A stretch of DNA of 11,337 nucleotides, taken from an uncultured bacterium. GTDB lineage: Bacteria > Actinomycetota > Actinomycetes > S36-B12. Below the pieces are notes generated by a model. The model was not told the origin of the DNA. It made no database searches and saw only the letters and a list, made by a program, of their open reading frames with translations. Positions 1 to 6,460 of this stretch are shown here, piece by piece. Numbering within the stretch: the first letter of the stretch is position 1; each line of letters begins with the position of its first letter. Made by a program: the position numbers and the translations under genes. The stretch is from NCBI GenBank assembly GCA_903954205.1, contig CAJBMR010000015.1, positions 1 to 11,337 of the forward strand, written 5' to 3'.

Positions 1-555
1 ATGATCATCGTCGACGTCGCCGTACACCTCTTCGACCTCGCACGCTTCTTCATGGGTGAGCCCGAATCCCTCTACGCCGAGGCGCTCAAGGTCAATCCGC
101 GCATCGTGGGCGAGGACGTCGCGACAGTCATGATGCGCATGCCGGGGGCCACTGCGATCGCCGACGCCAGTTACGAGACGTTCGCCGACCACTCGGCCTA
201 CCCCCAGGCCTTCGTCACCCTCGAGGGCACACGTGGCGTGATCACGCTCGGGCCCGACTATCACCTCCAGGTGGTCTCCCACCCGGTTGATGTCGGTGAC
301 TCCGCCGCCCGCATGACCGGGGCCACGGTGATCGATGAGGATCTGCAGATCCCCGAGCACACCTGGGCATCGCGCCCGTGGAATGGCATCCAGGACAGCG
401 TGGTCACACTCCAGCGGCACTGGGTGGACTGCCTGCGCACCGGCCGCACGCCCGAGACGAGCGGTGCCGACACCCTGCGCACGATGGAGCTCACGCTCGG
501 TGCCTACAAGTCGCTCGAGACGGGCCTGCCCTACCGGGTCGGCAGCGCGGGCTGA
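1..555 (+). CDS. Gfo/Idh/MocA family sugar dehydrogenase, C-terminal part (5' end outside window); candidate D-apiose dehydrogenase
   Basis: The 184 visible residues are the C-terminal alpha/beta domain of a Gfo/Idh/MocA oxidoreductase. The segment DVAVHLFDLARFFMG (residues 5-19) matches the family's D-x-x-x-H-x-x-D-x-x-x-x-x-x-G helix that carries the catalytic His. The tail WVDCLRTGRTPETSG...TMELTLGAYKSLETG is the usual C-terminal helix pair. The family is normally about 330-400 residues, so the NAD(P)-binding Rossmann half lies upstream of base 1, and the ATG at base 1 is almost certainly an internal Met. The stop (TGA, 553-555) is 2 nt before the ATG of the lactonase gene, so the two are probably translationally coupled. 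With an ApnL-type lactonase next door, the likely role is cytoplasmic NAD-dependent oxidation of D-apiose to D-apionolactone (ApsD). That substrate is inferred from context; another pentose or hexose remains possible. Confidence 0.85.
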   Translation: MIIVDVAVHLFDLARFFMGEPESLYAEALKVNPRIVGEDVATVMMRMPGATAIADASYETFADHSAYPQAFVTLEGTRGVITLGPDYHLQVVSHPVDVGDSAARMTGATVIDEDLQIPEHTWASRPWNGIQDSVVTLQRHWVDCLRTGRTPETSGADTLRTMELTLGAYKSLETGLPYRVGSAG

Positions 556-557
556 GC

Positions 558-2318
558 ATGGCCACCCCACTCGTCGCGGGCCCACTGCGCCTGGACTACG
601 ACTCCGGGGACATCCGCTGCGTGCGGCTCGGCGACGAGGAGATCCTCCGCCGGATCTACGTCGTCTTCCAGGATCGCAACTGGACCGCCCGGCCCTGGCG
701 AATAGTGAGCGAGGAGATCGACGACCGGGGTGACTCCTTCGCCATCCACATCACCGCACTGGGAAGCTTCGACGCCGAGCCCTTCACGACGACGGTCGAC
801 ATCGAGGGGTTGGCAGACGGCACGCTGCGCTACTCGATCCGCGGTGAGGCGAGCGCACCCTTCCTGCGCAATCGCCTCGGGATCTGCGTGCTGCATCCCA
901 TGCACGGCTTCGCAGGACGTACCTGTGAGATCACCCACGCAGACGGCAGCGTGGAGATGAGCGCGTTCCCGGATGCCCTTTCGCCGCACGAGCCCTTCCT
1001 CGACATCGCGGCGATGACCTATCCCGTGGGCTTGAGTGGGCGCGCGCGCATCGACTTCGCCGGGGAGGTCTTCGAGACCGAAGACCACCGCAATTGGAGC
1101 GACGCGTCCTACAAGACCTACTGCACCCCGATCTCGCTGCCCTTCCCCGTCGAGGTCCATCCCGGCGATGTCGTGAGCCAGTCGGTCACCCTGACACTCA
1201 CCGACGTACCCGCACAGGCACCCGAGCCCCTCGCGGAGGGGGCCGTCGAGATCGTGGTCAACGCCGACCCTCGGCCTCTACCCGGCATCGGCGTACATCT
1301 CACCGCTGCTCCCTGGACGCAGCAGGAGACCGCGTTCCTGCGCTCCCTCGCACTTGGTCACGTCCATGCCGACGTCGACGCTTCAGGACCCAACGCAGTC
1401 GAGCGCATCCGCGACATCACGGGGCGTGCGCGCGCCCTGGGAACTCGCGTGTTCATCGCCCTGCACAGCGCCGAGGAGCCCGATCCCTCGCTTGCAGTGC
1501 CGCTGGCCGATGCCGGCGACACCCTGGCCGGGCTATGGGTCATCCATCCGGGAGAGAAGGTGACCTCGCGCGCAACCCTCGACGCCTGGCGCTCGCGCCT
1601 GGGGCCCGAGCTGCCGTGGGGCTGCGGCACTGATCTCTACTTCACCGAGCTCAACCGACAGCCGCCTGACACCACGGGACTGGAGTGGACGACCTTCTCC
1701 GTCAATCCGCAGGTGCACTCCTTCGATGACCGCACGGTGCTGCAGAACACCGCCACGCTCGGGGTCATCGCCGCCGAAGCCCCGCGCCTGACCGGCGACA
1801 CCGGGATCCACGTGGGACCCATCTCCCTGCGGCCGCGCTTCAACCCCAACGCCACCGACCCCGATGCGGATGTGAGCAGCACGGACCTCCCCGCCGATGT
1901 GGATGGTCGACAGCCCACATGGTTCACGGCTGCGTGGGCAGCACTCGCCTTGCGCAGCATGAGCTCGGCCTCGACCATCCGCGCCGTCACGCTCTTCGAG
2001 GACCTGGGCTGGAAGGGACTGCGTGCGCGTGACGCAGGCCCCGAGGATCCGGCGTTCGACTGCCGTCCTGGCGAGGTGTTCCCCGTGGCAGAGGTCGTGC
2101 GCGCGGTCGCCGGAGCCACCCTCCTCCTGCCCACCACCTCGAGTGATCCCGAGGCCGTCGACGGGGTAGTCCTCGATGGCCCCGAGGGAAGACGCGCCAT
2201 CATCGTCAACCTCACGGACACCCCGCGCGAGGCGCTGCTCATCGGCGCTGCGGATGCCCGCGTCGCGCTCCAGCCCCATCATGTGTTGTTCGTCGACCTG
2301 CCTGGGAGGGCATCGTGA
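558..2318 (+). CDS. apnL: D-apionate lactonase family protein (ApnL-like)
   Basis: This is a 586-residue cytoplasmic protein without signal peptide. I recognise it as the D-apionate lactonase family, which hydrolyses D-apionolactone to D-apionate in D-apiose catabolism. An N-terminal beta-rich part (about 1-215) holds family-typical blocks: EILRRIYVVFQDRNW (28-42), FLRNRLGICVLHP (102-114), FPDALSPHEPFLDI (137-150) and the strongly conserved stretch at 172-200 containing ETEDHRNWSDASYKTYCTP. A central region (about 240-480) looks like a TIM-barrel-type domain (GIGVHL, ALGTRVFIALHS, PWGCGTDLYFTELNR, SVNPQVHSFDD). The C-terminal part (about 505-586) is small and beta-like. The ATG at 558 starts just after the upstream stop; longer in-frame extensions would overlap the dehydrogenase by 180 bp and do not resemble the family. 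Its own ribosome site is weak, fitting translational coupling. The stop overlaps the next gene's GTG start (GTGA). The family call is from memory of its motifs; the exact substrate is untested. Confidence 0.75.
   Translation: MATPLVAGPLRLDYDSGDIRCVRLGDEEILRRIYVVFQDRNWTARPWRIVSEEIDDRGDSFAIHITALGSFDAEPFTTTVDIEGLADGTLRYSIRGEASAPFLRNRLGICVLHPMHGFAGRTCEITHADGSVEMSAFPDALSPHEPFLDIAAMTYPVGLSGRARIDFAGEVFETEDHRNWSDASYKTYCTPISLPFPVEVHPGDVVSQSVTLTLTDVPAQAPEPLAEGAVEIVVNADPRPLPGIGVHLTAAPWTQQETAFLRSLALGHVHADVDASGPNAVERIRDITGRARALGTRVFIALHSAEEPDPSLAVPLADAGDTLAGLWVIHPGEKVTSRATLDAWRSRLGPELPWGCGTDLYFTELNRQPPDTTGLEWTTFSVNPQVHSFDDRTVLQNTATLGVIAAEAPRLTGDTGIHVGPISLRPRFNPNATDPDADVSSTDLPADVDGRQPTWFTAAWAALALRSMSSASTIRAVTLFEDLGWKGLRARDAGPEDPAFDCRPGEVFPVAEVVRAVAGATLLLPTTSSDPEAVDGVVLDGPEGRRAIIVNLTDTPREALLIGAADARVALQPHHVLFVDLPGRAS
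2304..2310 (+). promoter_or_regulatory. Ribosome binding site deciding the GTG start of the SDR gene
   Basis: GGGAGGG lies 4 nt before the GTG at 2315-2317. The GTG overlaps the lactonase stop in a GTGA arrangement, which supports this start and translational coupling. Confidence 0.7.
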
Positions 2319-3106
2319 CCGATCCGCTGTTTGATCTGACCGGCCGACGGGTGCTCATCACGGGAGCCGGAGGCGCACTCGGCTCGGTCATGGCGCGCGC
2401 CTTCGCTGATCGCGGGGCACACGTGGGCGTCCACGATCTGTCACCCGAGCGAGTCGGTCCGATCGTCGAGGCCATCCGATCGGCGGGCGGGACGGCGGTA
2501 GAGGTCGTTGGCGACGTCTCCACCGCCGACGGGTCGAGCGCGGTCGTGCGGCAGGGGGCCGATGCCTTGGGTGGCCTCGACGTCCTCCTCAACGGCGTCG
2601 GAATCAACCGGCGCAAGCCAATCGAGGAGGTGACACCGGAGGACTTCGACGCCATCGTCTCGGTCAATCTCCGCGCCATCTTCTTCGCGAGCCAGGCCGC
2701 TCACGCGATCATGCGCCCGCAGGGCAAGGGCTGCATCGTCAACCTCAGTTCACTCAGCGCCCGATTCAGCTTCAACACGATCTCGGTGTACGCCGCCACG
2801 AAGGCAGGTGTCACGTCTCTGACGCGCAGCTGCGCACGCGAGTGGGCAGCAGACGGCATCCGCATCAACGCGATCGAGCCCTTCGTCATCAAGACGGAGT
2901 TCACCAAGCCACTGTGGGGCGAGGAGCATCGACAGAAGTGGTTCGACCACGTGACACCGATGGGGCGACTCGGCGTACCGGAGGATCTCATCGGCTCGGT
3001 CGTCTATCTCGCCAGCGACGCCTCGTCGTGGGTCACCGGTCAGACGATCGTGCTCGACGGCGGGCTCACCATCGGCGCGGACTGGGATTCCTTCCGCGAC
3101 ATGTGA
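2315..3106 (+). CDS. Short-chain dehydrogenase/reductase (SDR), gluconate 5-dehydrogenase-like
   Basis: The 263-residue protein is a classical SDR of normal length. It shows the nucleotide loop TGAGGALG (16-23), an acidic Asp41 at the end of strand 2 that favours NAD over NADP, LNGVG (92-96) in the NNAG position, Asn118, Ser145/Ser146 and the catalytic Y159-x-x-x-K163. The C-terminal GQTIVLDGG (242-250) is typical of the gluconate 5-dehydrogenase / 2-deoxy-gluconate 3-dehydrogenase group, so a sugar acid is the likely substrate. Three motif positions are off-consensus: Ala instead of the middle Gly in TGxxxGxG, NGVG for NNAG, and EPF (188-190) where most relatives have a Pro-Gly. The gene overlaps the lactonase gene by 4 nt and is the last gene of the operon. 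In context it may oxidise D-apionate or a downstream acid, but that is inference; the described apionate oxidoisomerase (ApnO) belongs to another fold family. Confidence 0.88.
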   Translation: MTDPLFDLTGRRVLITGAGGALGSVMARAFADRGAHVGVHDLSPERVGPIVEAIRSAGGTAVEVVGDVSTADGSSAVVRQGADALGGLDVLLNGVGINRRKPIEEVTPEDFDAIVSVNLRAIFFASQAAHAIMRPQGKGCIVNLSSLSARFSFNTISVYAATKAGVTSLTRSCAREWAADGIRINAIEPFVIKTEFTKPLWGEEHRQKWFDHVTPMGRLGVPEDLIGSVVYLASDASSWVTGQTIVLDGGLTIGADWDSFRDM

Positions 3107-3111
3107 GAGGC

Positions 3112-3780
3112 CTACTCCACTCTGATGATGCGAGCGACTCCGCCACTCACGTCGATGAAGACGACCTGGACCTCGACGAGATTCGGGCACTCACTCGGCC
3201 CGCGGCCGTAGACGGTCACGTCGCCGACGTTGGCATTGCCCGGTATGGAGACGGTGCCGCCATAACTGCATTCGTCGTTGATGTTCACGACTCGCGAGGG
3301 ACTCATCGCGTACTGGCCGTCCGCCAGGCCAGTCTTCGCGTTGATTGCAGGGTCGAGGCTGGAAGCCACATTCGCGGTGAAGATCACGCCGAATATGGCC
3401 AGTCCGGCGATCACGATGCCGGCGATGATAGACACACCGATGTTGATCCAGGCGATGATGCGCGTCGCAGTGTTGAGTCCCGCACCGCCTACGCGGCCAT
3501 CTGAGGCTGCGATCTCCTTGCTCGACGAGTGGGCTAGCACCAGGGCGACGATCGCGGCGATGATGGGGCACACGACCCACGACACGATGGCGAGGACGAG
3601 TCCGATGATGGCGTTGGTCGAGGTAATCGGTCCCCCGGCCTGCGGCACCCCAGGCGTGGCACCTGCGGAGGGAGCGTTCGCCATCCAGACAGTGCCGTCC
3701 CAGTAGCGCTGTTGGCCGGGGGCCTGCGGGTCGGGGTACCAGCCGGCGGGAGCAGGCGGGATGGGATTCTCTTCGCTCAT
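3112..3780 (-). CDS. DUF2510 membrane protein with DUF4190-like two-helix segment
   Basis: This 222-residue protein has three parts. The N-terminal DUF2510 domain (about 11-33) is a tryptophan-rich cytoplasmic motif with the pattern GWYPDP...RYWDG..W, common in actinobacterial membrane proteins. Then come two hydrophobic spans, about 57-83 and 107-136, joined by a short polar loop (SSSKEIAASDGR), as in DUF4190 proteins. The last ~85 residues form a soluble, probably extracellular domain with two cysteines (171 and 198) that could make a disulfide. The function is unknown; the family is often considered envelope-associated. Its stop is only 5 bp from the convergent SDR stop, so no dedicated terminator fits between them. 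The ATG at 3780 is chosen because DUF2510 sits close to the N-terminus as usual; an AAGG sits about 8 nt upstream. There is no functional link to the sugar operon apart from position. Confidence 0.85.
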   Translation of the reverse strand: MSEENPIPPAPAGWYPDPQAPGQQRYWDGTVWMANAPSAGATPGVPQAGGPITSTNAIIGLVLAIVSWVVCPIIAAIVALVLAHSSSKEIAASDGRVGGAGLNTATRIIAWINIGVSIIAGIVIAGLAIFGVIFTANVASSLDPAINAKTGLADGQYAMSPSRVVNINDECSYGGTVSIPGNANVGDVTVYGRGPSECPNLVEVQVVFIDVSGGVARIIRVE

Positions 3781-3817
3781 GTCTTCGACCTTAGGTGCGA
3801 CCTAGGTCATGGACCGG
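3781..3817. promoter_or_regulatory. Intergenic region with two adjacent small palindromes upstream of the DUF2510 gene
   Basis: The 37 bp between the DUF2510 start and the FAH stop hold ACCTTAGGT (3788-3796, arms ACCT/AGGT) and the perfect 10-bp palindrome GACCTAGGTC (3799-3808), with centres about 11-12 bp apart. Such spacing, one helical turn, suits a tandem operator, but it could be chance. No convincing -35/-10 pair is visible. Confidence 0.3.
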
Positions 3818-4678
3818 CTACGGCGCGGTCACAAAATGCGAGCGCTGCTCTCCTAGACCGCTGATTCCAGCCGTCACGACCTGACCGGTCTGCACCCACG
3901 CGGGCTCTGCCATCCCCATGGCCACCCCGGGCGGCGTGCCAGTGTTCACGAGGTCACCGGGATCAAGGACGAGGAATTGACTGATGTAGTGCACGAGCAC
4001 ATCGACCCCGAAAATCATGGACGTCGTCCTGCCGGTCTGGCGGCGCCCCCCATCGACGTCGAGCCAGACGTCGAGGCCCGCGGCCATATCGACCTCGTCG
4101 GTCGTCACCAGCCAAGGACCCAGCGGGTTGAAGGTCTCCGCCGACTTGCCCTTCATCCACTGGCCACCGTGATCAAGCTGGAAGGAACGCTCCGACACGT
4201 CGTTGGAAACAACGAACCCGGCGATGTGCGACCAGGCATCGGCGGGTGAGTCGAGGTAGCGGCAGGTAGATCCGATGACGATGCCGAGCTCAACCTCGTA
4301 GTCGACCTTGGTCGCGCCGCGCGGGATGTGCACGTTGTCAGTGGGACCGATGACGGTGTTGGGGGCCTTGTTGAAGAGCAGCGGCTCCTCCGGGATCGCC
4401 ATCCCCGACTCTGCCGCGTGGTCGGCGTAGTTGAGGCCCGCGCACACCAGATGGCCCGGGCGTGCGATGGGAGCTCCCAGACGGGCCTCGGCCGGCAGGG
4501 TCGGCAGCGACGCGATCTCCCCCGCTGCCCAGCGACGCTGCAGATCGGCGATGCCACCTGCCGCGAAGAACGCCGAGTCGAAGTCGGTGGTGATCGACGA
4601 CACGTCGTACCGCTGGCCTTCGGCACCCAGCACAGCGGGCACTTCGGCGCCTGCCGCGCCGACGCGGATGAGTTTCAC
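3818..4678 (-). CDS. Fumarylacetoacetate hydrolase (FAH) family protein, 2,4-diketo-3-deoxy-acid hydrolase-like
   Basis: This 286-residue cytoplasmic enzyme belongs to the FAH superfamily, which breaks C-C bonds or isomerises keto acids with a divalent metal. An N-terminal lid region (1-70) precedes the FAH core, which begins at CAGLNYADHAAESG (79-92). Metal ligands fit Glu128 and Glu130 in VDYEVELG and Asp160 in VSNDVSERS. The block WMKGKSAETFNPLGPWLVT (174-192) and GTPPGV (247-252) resemble relatives annotated as 2,4-diketo-3-deoxy-L-fuconate/rhamnonate hydrolase or ureidoglycolate lyase-like proteins. The GTG at 4676-4678 is preferred to the ATG at 4723 because GGAAGG lies 7 nt before it, the product then begins MKLIRVG as in relatives, and the upstream ATG would fall inside the hairpin loop between this gene and ilvD. 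It follows ilvD on the same strand after 81 bp occupied by an inverted repeat. A role with sugar acids is possible but unproven. Confidence 0.85.
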   Translation of the reverse strand: MKLIRVGAAGAEVPAVLGAEGQRYDVSSITTDFDSAFFAAGGIADLQRRWAAGEIASLPTLPAEARLGAPIARPGHLVCAGLNYADHAAESGMAIPEEPLLFNKAPNTVIGPTDNVHIPRGATKVDYEVELGIVIGSTCRYLDSPADAWSHIAGFVVSNDVSERSFQLDHGGQWMKGKSAETFNPLGPWLVTTDEVDMAAGLDVWLDVDGGRRQTGRTTSMIFGVDVLVHYISQFLVLDPGDLVNTGTPPGVAMGMAEPAWVQTGQVVTAGISGLGEQRSHFVTAP

Positions 4679-4685
4679 GATCGAA

Positions 4686-4691
4686 CCTTCC
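4686..4691 (-). promoter_or_regulatory. Ribosome binding site deciding the GTG start of the FAH gene
   Basis: GGAAGG (minus strand) ends 7 nt before GTG 4678-4676. It begins 1 nt after the foot of the 19-bp inverted repeat, so the folded stem would directly abut the ribosome site. Confidence 0.65.
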
Positions 4692-4692
4692 G

Positions 4693-4758
4693 TCGTTGAG
4701 TGGCGGGTTGTGACACGCGACACGCCGTAAAGCGGCGGAACAACCCGCCACTCAACGA
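4693..4758. repeat. 66-bp palindromic element: perfect 19-bp inverted repeat with nested inner hairpin
   Basis: The left arm TCGTTGAGTGGCGGGTTGT (4693-4711) and right arm (4740-4758) are exact reverse complements, 19 of 19. The 28-bp centre contains a tandem GACACGC duplication (4712-4725) and a second hairpin, CGCCG (4723-4727) pairing with CGGCG (4733-4737). The element begins 1 nt after the ilvD stop and ends 1 nt before the FAH ribosome site, so it fills the intergenic gap. No U-run follows the stem on either strand, so a simple intrinsic terminator is doubtful. It looks like a REP-type or MITE-like intergenic palindrome, or an mRNA processing/stabilising stem. No flanking target-site duplication is visible. 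Confidence 0.8.
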
Positions 4759-4759
4759 A

Positions 4760-6448
4760 CTAGTCGCAGACGGCGCCGCGACTCGCGGAGCCCACCAGCT
4801 TGGCGTACTTCGCCAGGACCCCCCGGGTGTAGCGCGGCGGCAGTGGCGCAAAGTCCGCCCTTCTCCGCGCGAGCTCGTCATCGTCGACGAGCAAGTCGAG
4901 CGTGCGCGACGGAATATCGATGCGGATGCGGTCCCCTGTCTGCACGAGCCCGATAGGGCCTCCATCGACCGCCTCGGGAGAGACATGGCCCACGCACAGG
5001 CCCGTCGTGCCGCCCGAGAATCGTCCATCGGTGATGAGGAGCACGTCCTTGCCGAGGCCTGCACCCTTGATGGCGCCGGTGATCATGAGCATCTCGCGCA
5101 TGCCCGGGCCACCCTTGGGGCCCTCGTAGCGGATGACGATGACATCGCCCGCCTGGATGGTGCCATCCTCCAGTGCCGCCATCGCGGCCTGCTCGCGCTC
5201 GAAGACGCGTGCCGTGCCCTCGAAGGAGTCGACCGGAACGCCGGCGTTCTTGACCACGGCGCCCTCGGGAACCAGCGAACCGCGCAGGATGGTGATGCCG
5301 CCGGTCGGCGCGAGTGGATCACGGGTCGCGCGCAGGATCTCGCCATCGGGATCCGGCGGCGAGATATCGGCAAGATTCTCCGCGACCGTCTTGCCCGTGA
5401 CCGTGAGGCAGTCACCGTGGATGAGGCCGGCGTCGAGGAGGGCGCGCATGACGACGGGGACTCCGCCGACGCGATCCACATCGCTCATGACGTAGCGGCC
5501 GAAGGGCTTGAGGTTGCCGAGGAGCGGCACCTTCGACCCGATGCGATGGAAGTCCTCCATCTCCAAGTCGACATTCGCCTCGTGCGCGAGCGCGAGGAGG
5601 TGAAGCACGGCGTTGGTGGACCCACCGAAGGCCATGAGTACGGCGATCGCGTTTTCCAGCGACTGGCGCGTGATGATGTCGCGCGTGGTGATGCCCTGGC
5701 GGATGAGTTCGACAACCGCCTCGCCCGACTTGCGGGCGTAGCCATCACGCCGACGGTCGACGGCCGGCGGTGCGGCAGAGCCGGGCAGTGACATGCCCAT
5801 CGCCTCGGCCGCACTCGCCATGGTGTTGGCGGTGTACATCCCGCCACAGGCGCCCTCTCCCGGGCAGATCGCGCGCTCGATGGCGTCGACGTCCTCGCGC
5901 GACATGAGTCCGCGCGCGCACGCTCCGACGGCCTCGAAGGCGTCGATGATCGTGACTTCCTTTTCCGAGCCATCCGACATCTTGGCGAAGCCCGGGAGAA
6001 TGGATCCGGCGTAGACGAAGACACTGGCGAGATCCAGTCGTGCCGCCGCCATCAGCATGCCCGGAAGGCTCTTGTCGCAGCCCGCGAAGGTGACCATGCC
6101 ATCGAGACGCTCAGCCTGCATCACGGCCTCGACCGAGTCGGCGATGATCTCGCGGCTCACGAGCGAGAAGTGCATCCCCTCATGGCCCATGGAGATGCCG
6201 TCGGACACGGAGATCGTGCCGAACTGCATCGGAAAGCCACCCGCAGAGAACACTCCCTCCTTCGCCGCAAGGGCAAGGCGCGCCAGCGAGAGATTGCACG
6301 GGGTGATCTCGTTCCAGGAGGAGGCGATGCCGATCTGAGGCTTGACGAAGTCCTCGTCACCCATCCCCACGGCCCGGAGCATGCCTCGAGCAGGGGCGCG
6401 CTCGAGCCCATCGGTCACATCACGACTGCGCGGCTTCATATCGGACAT
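4760..6448 (-). CDS. ilvD: Dihydroxy-acid dehydratase
   Basis: IlvD dehydrates 2,3-dihydroxy-isovalerate and 2,3-dihydroxy-3-methylvalerate to the 2-keto acids of valine and isoleucine (and leucine/pantothenate) synthesis in the cytoplasm. The 562-residue product has the usual length of the short IlvD class and matches actinobacterial IlvD nearly throughout. Visible signatures are SRDVTDGLERAPARGM (8-23), the iron-sulfur cysteines Cys51 (ITPC), Cys124 (AGCDKSLPG) and Cys201 (GEGACGGMYTANTM), and the active-site DGRFSGGTTG at 474-483 with catalytic Ser478. The ATG at 6446-6448 is chosen because AAGGTGG lies 5 nt upstream and the product begins MSDMKPRS; the reading frame stays open 40 codons further, but that part runs into the preceding gene. 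It lies 10 bp after the hydroxyacid dehydrogenase stop, whose last base overlaps the ribosome site, so the two are probably cotranscribed. A sugar-acid dehydratase of the same superfamily is unlikely given the close match to biosynthetic IlvD. Confidence 0.95.
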   Translation of the reverse strand: MSDMKPRSRDVTDGLERAPARGMLRAVGMGDEDFVKPQIGIASSWNEITPCNLSLARLALAAKEGVFSAGGFPMQFGTISVSDGISMGHEGMHFSLVSREIIADSVEAVMQAERLDGMVTFAGCDKSLPGMLMAAARLDLASVFVYAGSILPGFAKMSDGSEKEVTIIDAFEAVGACARGLMSREDVDAIERAICPGEGACGGMYTANTMASAAEAMGMSLPGSAAPPAVDRRRDGYARKSGEAVVELIRQGITTRDIITRQSLENAIAVLMAFGGSTNAVLHLLALAHEANVDLEMEDFHRIGSKVPLLGNLKPFGRYVMSDVDRVGGVPVVMRALLDAGLIHGDCLTVTGKTVAENLADISPPDPDGEILRATRDPLAPTGGITILRGSLVPEGAVVKNAGVPVDSFEGTARVFEREQAAMAALEDGTIQAGDVIVIRYEGPKGGPGMREMLMITGAIKGAGLGKDVLLITDGRFSGGTTGLCVGHVSPEAVDGGPIGLVQTGDRIRIDIPSRTLDLLVDDDELARRRADFAPLPPRYTRGVLAKYAKLVGSASRGAVCD

Positions 6449-6453
6449 GCCAT

Positions 6454-6460
6454 CCACCTT
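6454..6460 (-). promoter_or_regulatory. ilvD: Ribosome binding site deciding the ilvD start
   Basis: AAGGTGG (minus strand) is 5 nt before the ATG at 6448-6446. It overlaps the TAA stop of the preceding hydroxyacid dehydrogenase gene (6461-6459), implying coupled translation. Confidence 0.7.

Noticed and set aside
1..3. ATG at base 1 as true start of the first gene
   Set aside because: The protein would begin inside the Gfo/Idh/MocA C-terminal domain without a nucleotide-binding half; the window edge cuts the gene.
1533..2282. 249-codon minus-strand frame opposite the lactonase gene (and a 201-codon one overlapping it)
   Set aside because: Low-complexity shadow products without motifs, antisense to a gene with clear family motifs.
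4679..4723. Longer FAH protein from ATG 4721-4723
   Set aside because: That ATG falls in the hairpin loop without a ribosome site; GTG 4678 has GGAAGG at 7 nt and gives the family-typical N-terminus.
4700..5791. 363-codon open frame on the plus strand opposite ilvD
   Set aside because: Its product is Arg/Asp-rich with no domain pattern, and it is a mirror of a highly conserved gene; long antisense frames are common in GC-rich DNA.
4760..6448. IlvD homologue as a sugar-acid (apionate/xylonate-type) dehydratase of the left operon
   Set aside because: The sequence matches actinobacterial biosynthetic IlvD closely, and it is coupled to the hydroxyacid dehydrogenase rather than to the sugar operon.
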